Assembly (NCBI GenBank): GCA_021161135.1
Contig: JAGHBD010000118.1
Span: forward strand, 1-5,515
DNA: 5,515 nt
From: Thermoplasmata archaeon
GTDB taxonomy: Archaea > Thermoplasmatota > E2 > UBA202 > JdFR-43
Direction: 5' to 3'
A model generated the notes under the pieces. The model saw only the letters and a list, made by a program, of their open reading frames with translations. It was not told where the DNA came from and did no database searches. Both the position numbers and the translations under genes were made by a program. Below, one piece after another: positions 1-5,297 of the stretch; position 1 is the stretch's first letter; each line of letters starts with the position of its first letter.

Positions 1-1
1 C

Positions 2-244
2 AGAGAGATTTTGAAAATTGGGAAGACTGTCATAATAGGAAAGAAGAGTGTTGAGATAAAAGCGCTGGATGAAAATGGCATAGACAGGGTGGAGATATTC
101 GTTGATGGCGAGCTTCGAGCCACGCTACAGGGAAGCTATAGCTGGGTATGGAAAGATTTTGGAAAGCATCTGCTGGAAGTTAAAGCTTATGATGCCACTG
201 GCTACAATGCAACAGATAGTGTCGAAGCCTTCATAATAGCATAA
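2..244 (+). CDS. C-terminal end of a secreted/surface protein with an Ig-like domain (5' partial)
   Basis: The frame is open from the window edge, so the beginning of the gene is missing; the TTG at 11 need not be a start. The visible 80 residues form a beta-rich module with the pattern GIDRVEIFVDGEL, then SYSWVWKDFGKHLLEVKAYDATGYNATDSVEAF. That is the signature of the Ig-like domains found at the C-termini of archaeal and bacterial secreted proteases and cell-surface proteins: a 'V-x-F-Y/V-V-D-G' strand, an aromatic 'W-x-W' strand and a 'G-x-H-x-L/I-x-V-x-A-Y-D' strand. The catalytic or anchoring part would lie upstream and cannot be identified. The domain ends a few residues before the stop, with no membrane anchor after it. 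The gene ends 4 nt before the 3' end of the oppositely oriented tRNA-Leu. Confidence 0.7.
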   Translation, partial: REILKIGKTVIIGKKSVEIKALDENGIDRVEIFVDGELRATLQGSYSWVWKDFGKHLLEVKAYDATGYNATDSVEAFIIA

Positions 245-248
245 ATAG

Positions 249-363
249 TGCAGGGGGTGGGATTCGAACCCACGAAGGACTACACCACAGGATATCCCAT
301 CTCGAACCCTTCTTTTGTAAGATCTTAAGTCCTGCGCCGTTGGCCTGGCTTGGCTACCCCTGC
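249..363 (-). tRNA. tRNA-Leu (anticodon UAA) with a 30-nt archaeal intron
   Basis: On the minus strand the acceptor stem GCAGGGG (363-357) pairs perfectly with CCCCTGC (256-250), followed by discriminator A at 249, as expected for Leu. The T arm is GTGGG-TTCGAAT-CCCAC. The anticodon stem CAGGA/TCCTG closes loop CTTAAGA once the intron is removed, with anticodon TAA at 327-325. A 14-nt variable arm (287-274) makes it a type II tRNA, as leucine tRNAs are. CCA is not encoded. The mature length would be 85 nt. Uridines 54 and 55 are present in the T-loop, so it is a potential substrate for Pus10 and for the TrmY encoded at the other end of the window. Confidence 0.95.
294..323 (-). other. tRNA-Leu intron at the canonical 37/38 position (bulge-helix-bulge)
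   Basis: The intron lies directly after G37. Exon bases C32-A35 (CTTA) pair with intron bases TGGG (301-298) as the 4-bp central helix, with two U·G wobbles. The 3-nt bulges are A36-G37|A and A-T|A38, and the intron-side helix pairs TCTT (322-319) with GAGA (305-302). This is the substrate shape for archaeal tRNA splicing endonuclease, cutting after the second base of each bulge. The intron is too short to code for anything. Confidence 0.88.
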
Positions 364-385
364 AGCGGTATAATATTGAAGGAGG

Positions 386-395
386 TTTATAAAAA
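386..395 (-). promoter_or_regulatory. box A (TATA) of the tRNA-Leu gene
   Basis: The minus strand reads TTTTTATAAA, centred about 27 nt upstream of the tRNA 5' end at 363. This is the standard archaeal TATA-box distance if transcription starts at or very near the mature 5' end. Two A residues and further A/T lie just upstream, where a BRE would sit. Confidence 0.7.
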
Positions 396-453
396 TTTAT
401 TGATGGTTGTAGCATCTATTGTTTGCGATACTATTTGAAAATATCCACTAAAT

Positions 454-458
454 AAAAA
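454..458 (-). terminator. oligo-T terminator after tRNA-Pro
   Basis: Minus-strand sequence immediately after the tRNA 3' end is C-TTTTT-A-TTT. A T-tract of this kind terminates archaeal RNA polymerase without a hairpin. It also separates tRNA-Pro from tRNA-Leu, which has its own box A downstream, so the two tRNAs look like separate units. Confidence 0.5.
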
Positions 459-459
459 G

Positions 460-532
460 TGGGCCCGCCGAGATTTGAACTCGGGTTACCAGCACCCCAA
501 GCTGGAAGGATACCAAGCTACCCCACGGGCCC
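460..532 (-). tRNA. tRNA-Pro (anticodon GGG), intronless
   Basis: Acceptor GGGCCCG (532-526) pairs with CGGGCCC (467-461), with discriminator A at 460. The anticodon arm CCAGC-TTGGGGT-GCTGG reads anticodon GGG. The T arm is CCGAG-TTCAAAT-CTCGG. Total length is 73 nt; CCA is not encoded and there is no intron. The D-stem is the least regular part, with one weak pair. The T-loop begins UU, the target for archaeal m1-pseudouridine-54 formation. Confidence 0.95.
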
Positions 533-550
533 CTGAAAATTAGAGGAGAC

Positions 551-561
551 GAAAATAAAAG
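551..561 (-). promoter_or_regulatory. box A of tRNA-Pro, possibly also the terminator of the epimerase gene
   Basis: The minus strand reads CTTTTATTTTC, centred about 24 nt upstream of the tRNA-Pro 5' end. It begins 2 nt after the stop codon of the epimerase-like gene transcribed in the same direction. A T-rich run just after a stop is also what an archaeal terminator looks like, so the element may serve both purposes. Confidence 0.55.
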
Positions 562-563
562 CT

Positions 564-1532
564 TTATGCCTTTGCCCAAACTGCAGCTTTCTGAGCATTT
601 CTTGCATTATTTTTCATGAGAAAAGATTCCAGTGTTTCCCTCGTGGTATATTCAGGAATAAAACCTGCTTCCTTAGCCGCTTTTTCACCACTTGCCACCC
701 ATCTGTATTTTATAAAATCGAGAATTTGTGGGGGAAATTCTGTGAGGCGCAGATGCCAAAGCATGGAAAGGAGGGGCTGGAGAATTGCACTGGGCATCCT
801 AACTGCTCTCTTTCCCGCTGTCTCTATAATCTCTTTCCATTTCATTGTGCCTCTGCCAACTATGTTAAAAATTCCTGGTAAATCCTTCATTATAAAAATT
901 TCATAAGCTCTTGCCAAATCATCTTCATGTATGAATTGCATTTCTGGATTTTTACCATCTACAAGAGGCAGAACAGGCCAGTTAAGGAGGCGAGAATAGA
1001 AATGGTCAACGCTCGGCCCTAAAACAAGACAGGGTCTCAAAATGGTTAGCACTCCTTCATATTCCATGGAAAATCTTCCGCATAGTTTTTCTATTTCTAC
1101 CTTATCCCTGTTATAATAATATGTTGGATGCCCCCTCATAGGGCTATCTTCGGTGAGATACTCTGGGTTATCTGGCCATGCACCATATACCATGGTGCTA
1201 CTCGTTATTATAATTTTTTTGACTCCTATTTCTTTCGCCACTTTCAAAACGCTTTTCGCTCCGCCAACATTTATTTCATGCATTTCTTTCTCATCATGGA
1301 TGGGATTTAAAACAAAGGCAAGATGAATTATAACATCCACATCATGCTTATCAAACAAATCCCGCAACTTTTTATTCCTTATATCCATCTGATGATATTC
1401 CAGTTTTTCAAAATAATGGACAAATTTTCTTCGAGAAATACCAATTATTTTTTCACATTTCTCATTGTTTTCCATCCTTTCTATTATTTTTCTTCCAAAA
1501 TAACCTGCAGCTCCTGTTATTCCGATAATCAT
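564..1532 (-). CDS. NAD(P)-dependent epimerase/dehydratase-like protein (extended SDR family)
   Basis: The 322-residue product is a soluble Rossmann-fold protein of the extended short-chain dehydrogenase/reductase family, which modifies nucleotide sugars or related substrates with NAD(P). Seen in the sequence: the dinucleotide-binding motif TGAAGYFG at residues 6-13, MDI at 49-51, HLA at 70-72, INVGGA around 87-92, SST..YG at 111-117, the catalytic Y-x-x-x-K pair Y140/K144, RP at 156-157, and FIHEDDLA at 200-207, the usual 'hVdDla' element before the substrate-binding half. Length is normal for the family. The substrate cannot be named: the C-terminal half (from about 215) lacks the sugar-specific motifs I would recognise, and the neighbours are not a sugar-nucleotide cluster. 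The ATG is supported by a TATA element about 23 nt upstream and the absence of a Shine-Dalgarno sequence, which fits a leaderless message. Confidence 0.88.
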   Translation of the reverse strand: MIIGITGAAGYFGRKIIERMENNEKCEKIIGISRRKFVHYFEKLEYHQMDIRNKKLRDLFDKHDVDVIIHLAFVLNPIHDEKEMHEINVGGAKSVLKVAKEIGVKKIIITSSTMVYGAWPDNPEYLTEDSPMRGHPTYYYNRDKVEIEKLCGRFSMEYEGVLTILRPCLVLGPSVDHFYSRLLNWPVLPLVDGKNPEMQFIHEDDLARAYEIFIMKDLPGIFNIVGRGTMKWKEIIETAGKRAVRMPSAILQPLLSMLWHLRLTEFPPQILDFIKYRWVASGEKAAKEAGFIPEYTTRETLESFLMKNNARNAQKAAVWAKA

Positions 1533-1549
1533 GGAATGTGAAAATGGAG

Positions 1550-1560
1550 ATATATTTAAG
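1550..1560 (-). promoter_or_regulatory. box A of the epimerase-like gene (leaderless promoter)
   Basis: The minus strand reads CTTAAATATAT, with its core centred about 23 nt ahead of the ATG at 1532. The start of transcription should therefore fall at or next to the ATG. No GGAG/GGTG element lies between them. Confidence 0.55.
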
Positions 1561-1600
1561 GGCTTTTTAAAGAGAATTTTAAGTTTCCAGAAAAAATTTC

Positions 1601-1613
1601 AAAAATATTATAT
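1601..1613 (+). promoter_or_regulatory. probable box A of the AIM24-family gene
   Basis: An A/T-rich element AAAAATATTATAT lies 31-43 nt ahead of the ATG at 1644. Transcription from it would give a leader of about 10 nt that includes the Shine-Dalgarno sequence. Several other A/T runs lie nearby, so the exact box is uncertain. Confidence 0.4.
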
Positions 1614-1634
1614 CAGAAGCAAAATTTTCATTTC

Positions 1635-1640
1635 GGTGAT
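1635..1640 (+). promoter_or_regulatory. Shine-Dalgarno sequence of the AIM24-family gene
   Basis: GGTGAT ends 3 nt before the ATG and matches the anti-Shine-Dalgarno end of 16S rRNA (ATCACC). It fixes the start at 1644. It is the clearest ribosome binding site in the window; most other genes here lack one. Confidence 0.6.
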
Positions 1641-1643
1641 AAT

Positions 1644-2381
1644 ATGGAGTATAAAATCACTGGAGATAATCTGCAAATTGTAACTATTGAACTTAATGAA
1701 GGAGAGAAAGTGTATGCAGAAGCGGGTTCAATGGTGTATATGAGTGAGAACATAAAAATGGAGGCTAAGGCGAGAGGGGGCTTACTCAAAGCCATAGGAA
1801 GAAAATTCATGGGAGAAACCTTCTTTTTGACAGAATTTACTCCATCTGGAGGGAAAGGATTCGTAGCTTTTGCAGGCAATGCTCCGGGCACTATATTTCC
1901 TCTAGAGATAAAAGAAGGAAATGATTTCATTGTGCAAAAAGATGCTTTTTTGTGCGCTGAAGATGGTGTGGATTTAAGTGTAACTTTCCAGCGCCGCCTT
2001 GGCTCAATATTTTTTGGAGGAGAGGGTTTCATTCTCGAAAAGTTGAGTGGTAAAGGTATGGCATTTATTCATGCCTGCGGAGATTTTATCGAAATGGAAT
2101 TAAAGGAGGGAGAAAGTATACGGGTGGATACAGGAAGCGTTGTTGGATGGGAGGCGAGTGTTGATTATGACATACAGAGGGTTAAAGGGATAAAGACAAT
2201 TTTCTTTGGTGGCGAAGGCTTGTTCTTGACGACATTGAGAGGGCCGGGCAAAATAATACTTCAGTCAATGACACTCCATAATTTAGCGATGGCTCTCGCC
2301 CCATTCCTGCCGCAGCAACAGCAAACTTCTGGCAGGAGCGGGGTGCTAGGCACATTCTTAGATGAAACGCTGGGCAAATAA
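1644..2381 (+). CDS. AIM24 / TIGR00266 family protein
   Basis: The 245-residue product belongs to the AIM24-like family (TIGR00266, formerly DUF124), widespread in bacteria and archaea. It has a tryptophan RNA-binding attenuator-like beta-barrel fold and no established biochemical role; the yeast mitochondrial member affects inner-membrane organisation. Family signs: the N-terminal 'EGEKVYAEAGSMVYMSENIKMEAKARGG' region (residues 20-46), FAGNAPGTIFPLEI (76-89), FFGGEGFILEKLSGKG (123-138), DTGSVVGWEASVDYDI (162-177), and a second FFGGEGLFLTTLRGPG (187-202). The repeated FFGGEG block reflects the internal symmetry of the family. There is no signal peptide or membrane segment. The tail after about residue 222 is polar and Q-rich, then variable. 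Length is typical. The gene stands alone, convergent with the riboflavin kinase gene with only 2 nt between stop codons. Confidence 0.9.
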   Translation: MEYKITGDNLQIVTIELNEGEKVYAEAGSMVYMSENIKMEAKARGGLLKAIGRKFMGETFFLTEFTPSGGKGFVAFAGNAPGTIFPLEIKEGNDFIVQKDAFLCAEDGVDLSVTFQRRLGSIFFGGEGFILEKLSGKGMAFIHACGDFIEMELKEGESIRVDTGSVVGWEASVDYDIQRVKGIKTIFFGGEGLFLTTLRGPGKIILQSMTLHNLAMALAPFLPQQQQTSGRSGVLGTFLDETLGK

Positions 2382-2383
2382 AA

Positions 2384-3082
2384 TCAATGTGGTGTGCTTT
2401 TGATTTCAATCTGCCATTCAGAAAGACATGAATACTTAACAATACAAGGAGGGTACATTATAGAATACCCCCTTTCATTTATGAATCTCATCAACATAGC
2501 GTATGATGTTTTTAGATTCTTGTAAAACGGGATGCATACTATCTCTCTGCCAGCAACCGTTTTTTTATATTCTCTCTCATTTTCTTTTTCTGCGAAATAG
2601 CATAAATCCCTCCTGCCATTCGTGAAAGGGTCATCATAAAAAACCGTGATTTTTGATATCCTTTTTCCAATATAAGGTGTAGCGAATAGTTTCATTTTCC
2701 TGCATTTCTTTACGAATGGTTTGAAAGATAAAATTACTTCATCCCCATCTCTTATTCCATACCTTTCCCTTAAATTCCTTTCAGCTACTATCTCCACAAT
2801 ATCCGTATATCTGCTTTTTTCAGGGAGGACAAGAAGAGCATTTTCTCCCAAAATATTTACTGGAAAGCATTCCACACTTCCATATTTCTTTCCTCTCTCA
2901 TAAAAACCCTCTATTGTGATTCCTCCCATTTTCTTCAAATCCCTTACCACCTTCTCTCCAACAACCATATTTAGGGTGCCAGGATAAGGGGATATCCCCA
3001 TTTTTAAGAAATGCCTTTTATATCCTTCTATTCCAACATATTTTTTCCCTTCTCCTCTGCCAGATGTGACAATTCCCTTCAT
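2384..3082 (-). CDS. ribK: archaeal riboflavin kinase (CTP-dependent) with a GyrI-like C-terminal extension
   Basis: Residues 1-120 are the archaeal RibK/DUF120 domain, which phosphorylates riboflavin to FMN with CTP, unlike bacterial RibF. Seen: SGRGEG at 7-12 in the opening 'GxVxSGxGEGxxYV' motif, PYPGTLN at 32-38, and the closing NLRERYGIRDGDEVILSF (103-120). The RibK domain starts at the first residues, so it is complete. Usual single-domain length is about 130; this protein has 232. The extra part (about 128-232) resembles GyrI-like/AraC-type effector-binding domains: VFYDDP (147-152), R157/R158-D159, VAGREIVCIPFY (176-187), SYAMLMRFINERGYS (193-207), PP then KY (211-217), EWQIEI (222-227). 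The region that would form the first strand and helix of a full GyrI domain appears short or missing. The ATG follows the stop of the upstream HTH gene by one base (TAA-A-ATG) with no Shine-Dalgarno, implying translational coupling. The kinase call is strong; the GyrI-like call is by pattern only. Confidence 0.88.
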   Translation of the reverse strand: MKGIVTSGRGEGKKYVGIEGYKRHFLKMGISPYPGTLNMVVGEKVVRDLKKMGGITIEGFYERGKKYGSVECFPVNILGENALLVLPEKSRYTDIVEIVAERNLRERYGIRDGDEVILSFKPFVKKCRKMKLFATPYIGKRISKITVFYDDPFTNGRRDLCYFAEKENEREYKKTVAGREIVCIPFYKNLKTSYAMLMRFINERGYSIMYPPCIVKYSCLSEWQIEIKSTPH

Positions 3083-3083
3083 T

Positions 3084-3326
3084 TTACAGTATTTCGTTAC
3101 CTTTCAATTTTCCATATATCTTGGCTCCTAGTTCCGTTAGTTTATATCCTTCTTCGCTCTCCTCTATGATTCCGTGCTCCTTTAACTCCTCCGCTGCCTT
3201 TTTTGCTGCCTGCTCGATGAGGCGATGTTTTCTTATTATCCTATGAAGGGACGTTTCGCCAGAGGCTATTTCAATGAACAATGCTTTTCTTATTTTATTG
3301 GATATGACAAATCCTTCTTCCTCCAT
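3084..3326 (-). CDS. small winged-helix DNA-binding protein, probable split-off regulator half of RbkR
   Basis: The 80-residue protein has a winged-helix layout: helix NKIRKALFIEIASGE (10-24), LHRIIRKHRLIEQAAKKAAEELKEHGIIEE (27-56) covering the helix-turn-helix and recognition helix, and the wing YKLTELGAKIYGKLK (61-75). The 'L..hGii.....gY.LTe.G' ending is typical of archaeal HTH proteins. In many archaea a winged-helix domain of this size is fused to the N-terminus of riboflavin kinase (RbkR), which represses riboflavin genes. Here the two parts are neighbouring genes 1 nt apart, so this is probably the DNA-binding partner. It could instead be an unrelated regulator that happens to share the operon. 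The start has no Shine-Dalgarno; the other possible start codons would cut into the first helix. Confidence 0.75.
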   Translation of the reverse strand: MEEEGFVISNKIRKALFIEIASGETSLHRIIRKHRLIEQAAKKAAEELKEHGIIEESEEGYKLTELGAKIYGKLKGNEIL

Positions 3327-3353
3327 TTTAATCGATAGAATATGCCATCAAAT

Positions 3354-3362
3354 TAGATAAAT
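3354..3362 (-). promoter_or_regulatory. possible box A of the HTH-ribK operon
   Basis: The minus strand reads AATTTATCT over this stretch, about 32 nt ahead of the ATG at 3326, which would give a leader of a few bases. The whole region is A/T-rich, so the exact position is a guess. Confidence 0.3.
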
Positions 3363-3376
3363 TTTTTTAAATTATC
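3356..3376. promoter_or_regulatory. imperfect palindrome in the divergent promoter, candidate operator
   Basis: GATAA and TTATC flank an 11-nt A/T spacer, and further inner positions also match, giving 7 of 10 symmetric positions. It lies 30-50 nt ahead of the HTH gene, overlapping its possible box A, and 54-74 nt ahead of the UbiD-family gene. A dimeric winged-helix repressor such as the neighbouring product could bind here. In such A/T-rich DNA a partial palindrome can arise by chance. Confidence 0.3.
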
Positions 3377-3395
3377 AGAGGTTGCAGCATCCACC

Positions 3396-3406
3396 AATAA
3401 ACATTA
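3396..3406 (+). promoter_or_regulatory. possible box A of the UbiD-family/TrmY operon
   Basis: AATAAACATTA is centred about 29 nt ahead of the ATG at 3430. There is no Shine-Dalgarno sequence between it and the ATG, which suggests a leaderless or nearly leaderless message. The A/T-rich AAAAAATATAA at 3413-3423 is too close to the start to be a TATA box for it. Confidence 0.35.
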
Positions 3407-3429
3407 AAATGGAAAAAATATAACTTCTT

Positions 3430-4698
3430 ATGAAATTCAGAGAGTTTGTTGAATATTTAGATGAAAAAGGAGAGCTCATCAAAATTAAAAAGGAGGTTAG
3501 CATTGAATATGAAATTGCAACCTTAATGAAAATGCTCGATGGTAAACCCCTTCTTTTTGAAAATATTGCTGGCTACGATATGCCAGTAGCTGCCAATATT
3601 TGTTGCAACCGAAGCTTGCTGGCAGAGGGATTGCAGATAGATGAAAAGGAACTTATCAAAAAAATGCTCAATGCCATAGAAAATCCTGTTGAGCCTGAAG
3701 TTAAAGAGGCAGAGGGCTATAGAGAGTTGAATAGCCTGGAAGATTTGCCCATCCTGCTTCATTATCCGCAAGATGGCGGCAAATATATTTCATCCGCAAT
3801 TGTTGTTGCTAACGATGCAGAATATGGCTTAAATGCTTCTTATCACAGAATGATGGTTATTGGAGAAAATAAAGTTGTGATGCGTATTCTGCCAAGAGAT
3901 TTCCATAAATATCTTGAGAGAGGCTTAAAAGAGTTCGCAATATGCATTGGCAATCCAATATCTGTGGCTATAGCTTCTGCCATTTCAATGCCTACAGAAG
4001 TCAATGAGCTTGCAATAGCTAATGCTTTAGAGCCAACACATTTAATTGAAATTGGCAACCATAAAGTGCCAGAGTCAGAGATAATAATGATTGCAGAGAT
4101 AACTGATGAGATGCACGATGAGGGACCATTTTTAGATTTAACAGAAACATTCGATATTGTTAGAAAACAAAAAGTGGCAAAAATAAAGAAGATATATGCA
4201 AAGGAGAATGCCATTTATCATGCTTTATTGCCTGGCGGACTGGAACATAAAACGTTAATGGGCACACCTAAGGAGCCAACTATATTTTATGAAGTTTCTA
4301 AAGTGTGTGATGTGAAAGACGTTTACATCACGCCTGGCGGCTGCTCATGGTTACATGGAGTTGTAAGTATTAAAAAGCGCAACGCCGATGACGGAAAGAA
4401 AGCCATAGAGGCTGCATTTAAGGGGCACAAATCAATGAAGCATGTTTTCGTTGTTGATGATGATATCGATATTCATGATCCGCATCAGATAGAATGGGCA
4501 ATGGCTACCCGTTTCCAAGGAAGCAAAGATATGATTATAAAGCAGGATAAAGGCTCCTCGCTGGATCCATCTGCTGATCCTGTAACGAGGGAAACAACAA
4601 AGATAGGCTTTGATCTAACCATACCGTGGGACAAGGAAAAAGAGAACTTCAAGAAGCCAGATTTACCAATGAAGCTAAACTTAGATGACTATCTATAG
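3430..4698 (+). CDS. UbiD-family decarboxylase, probable anhydromevalonate phosphate decarboxylase
   Basis: The 422-residue product is a UbiD-family prenylated-FMN-dependent decarboxylase. In archaea with the modified mevalonate pathway the member of this length converts trans-anhydromevalonate 5-phosphate to isopentenyl phosphate, the precursor of membrane lipids. Seen: N-terminal FREFVEYLDEKGELIKI (3-19), LLFENIAGYDMPVA (41-54), the cofactor-binding stretch LNASYHRMMVIGE (134-146) with N135 and R140, ILPRD (153-157), DEGPFLDLTETFD (230-242) including the acidic active-site segment, and the C-terminal UbiD signature VVDDDIDIHDPHQIEWAMATR (351-371) followed by the LDPSAD segment (388-393). 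It is shorter than bacterial UbiD (about 490), as archaeal mevalonate-pathway members are. The specific substrate is inferred from archaeal context; a different aromatic-acid decarboxylase is possible. It overlaps the next gene by 14 nt and diverges from the riboflavin kinase operon that supplies FMN. Confidence 0.85.
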   Translation: MKFREFVEYLDEKGELIKIKKEVSIEYEIATLMKMLDGKPLLFENIAGYDMPVAANICCNRSLLAEGLQIDEKELIKKMLNAIENPVEPEVKEAEGYRELNSLEDLPILLHYPQDGGKYISSAIVVANDAEYGLNASYHRMMVIGENKVVMRILPRDFHKYLERGLKEFAICIGNPISVAIASAISMPTEVNELAIANALEPTHLIEIGNHKVPESEIIMIAEITDEMHDEGPFLDLTETFDIVRKQKVAKIKKIYAKENAIYHALLPGGLEHKTLMGTPKEPTIFYEVSKVCDVKDVYITPGGCSWLHGVVSIKKRNADDGKKAIEAAFKGHKSMKHVFVVDDDIDIHDPHQIEWAMATRFQGSKDMIIKQDKGSSLDPSADPVTRETTKIGFDLTIPWDKEKENFKKPDLPMKLNLDDYL

Positions 4699-5278
4699 AC
4701 ATTTTTATGTTAAGTCACATGCAAAAACAACGCCTGATATAAATTTAAAAGATTTGCCAGGCTCAGCAGGCAGGCTGGATGTTATAGCAAGATGCATCAA
4801 TGCAGCGTTCTGGCTCTCCTATGGAATAAGGAAGAACGTTGTATTCCATACAATTTTGCATGGAGAGCCGAATCCACCTGTCTATATAAGAATGGAAGGA
4901 GAAAAACTGAGAAAAGTTTCTCCAGATGAAAGGAACATTGCAATATTCATTAAAAAGGCGTTAGAAAGAATGAAAGAGGATAAAGAAATAGAAAGCACAC
5001 CTGGAATATTTGTAAGCAAGAAAAATTTTCAGCAACTTCTGGAGGAAAACAAAGATAAGGATTTCTATATCTTGGATGAGAGAGGAAAAAGTATTGAAAA
5101 TGTGGAAATAAGCAGCAAGCCCTTTTTCTTCTTGGGAGATTATATGGATTTGGAAAAGGAGGAAAAAGAAATGCTATATGAATATGGCGCTCAGCCAATA
5201 TCTATAGGAGAAAAATCTTATTTGAGTAGCCATTGCATTGTAATCATAAATTGGTGGCTCGACAGAAAAGGATTTTAG
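4685..5278 (+). CDS. trmY: tRNA (pseudouridine(54)-N1)-methyltransferase TrmY
   Basis: The 197-residue SPOUT-class enzyme uses S-adenosylmethionine to methylate N1 of pseudouridine 54 in the T-loop of archaeal tRNAs, giving the archaeal counterpart of ribothymidine; Pus10 makes the pseudouridine. Seen: FYVKSHAKTTPDINLKDLPGS (7-27), the family hallmark DLPGSAGRLDVIARCIN (23-39), HGEPNPPVYIR (59-69), SPDERN (79-84), FFFLGDYMDL (147-156), and the SAM-binding trefoil-knot end PISIGEKSYLSSHCIVIINWWLD (171-193) with Cys184. Length is normal for the family. The ATG lies inside the last codons of the UbiD-family gene, in another frame, which fits coupled translation; starting there keeps the first beta strand intact, as in relatives. 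Confidence 0.93.
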   Translation: MTIYRHFYVKSHAKTTPDINLKDLPGSAGRLDVIARCINAAFWLSYGIRKNVVFHTILHGEPNPPVYIRMEGEKLRKVSPDERNIAIFIKKALERMKEDKEIESTPGIFVSKKNFQQLLEENKDKDFYILDERGKSIENVEISSKPFFFLGDYMDLEKEEKEMLYEYGAQPISIGEKSYLSSHCIVIINWWLDRKGF

Positions 5279-5297
5279 TTGTTATTTAATTATTGCT

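Noticed and set aside
125..415. Minus-strand ORF of 96 codons
   Set aside because: It runs across the tRNA-Leu gene and the Ig-like coding region; the product has no family character.
445..462. Hairpin CCACT...AGTGG at the 3' end of tRNA-Pro
   Set aside because: It uses bases of the acceptor stem, so it would compete with the tRNA fold; the T-tract alone explains termination.
1628..2032. 134-codon minus-strand ORF opposite the AIM24-family gene
   Set aside because: It is a shadow of a well-supported gene; its product is a low-complexity sequence with no recognisable domain.
1766..2246. Repeated FFGGEG blocks and glycine-rich segments in the AIM24-family protein
   Set aside because: The internal repetition is a normal property of this family, not a recent duplication.
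3409..3423. ATG at 3409 as an earlier start of the UbiD-family gene
   Set aside because: It reaches a TAA after four codons; the ATG at 3430 starts the conserved N-terminus.
3843..4214. 123-codon minus-strand ORF inside the UbiD-family gene
   Set aside because: The plus-strand frame carries the conserved decarboxylase motifs; the opposite frame is a hydrophobic shadow.
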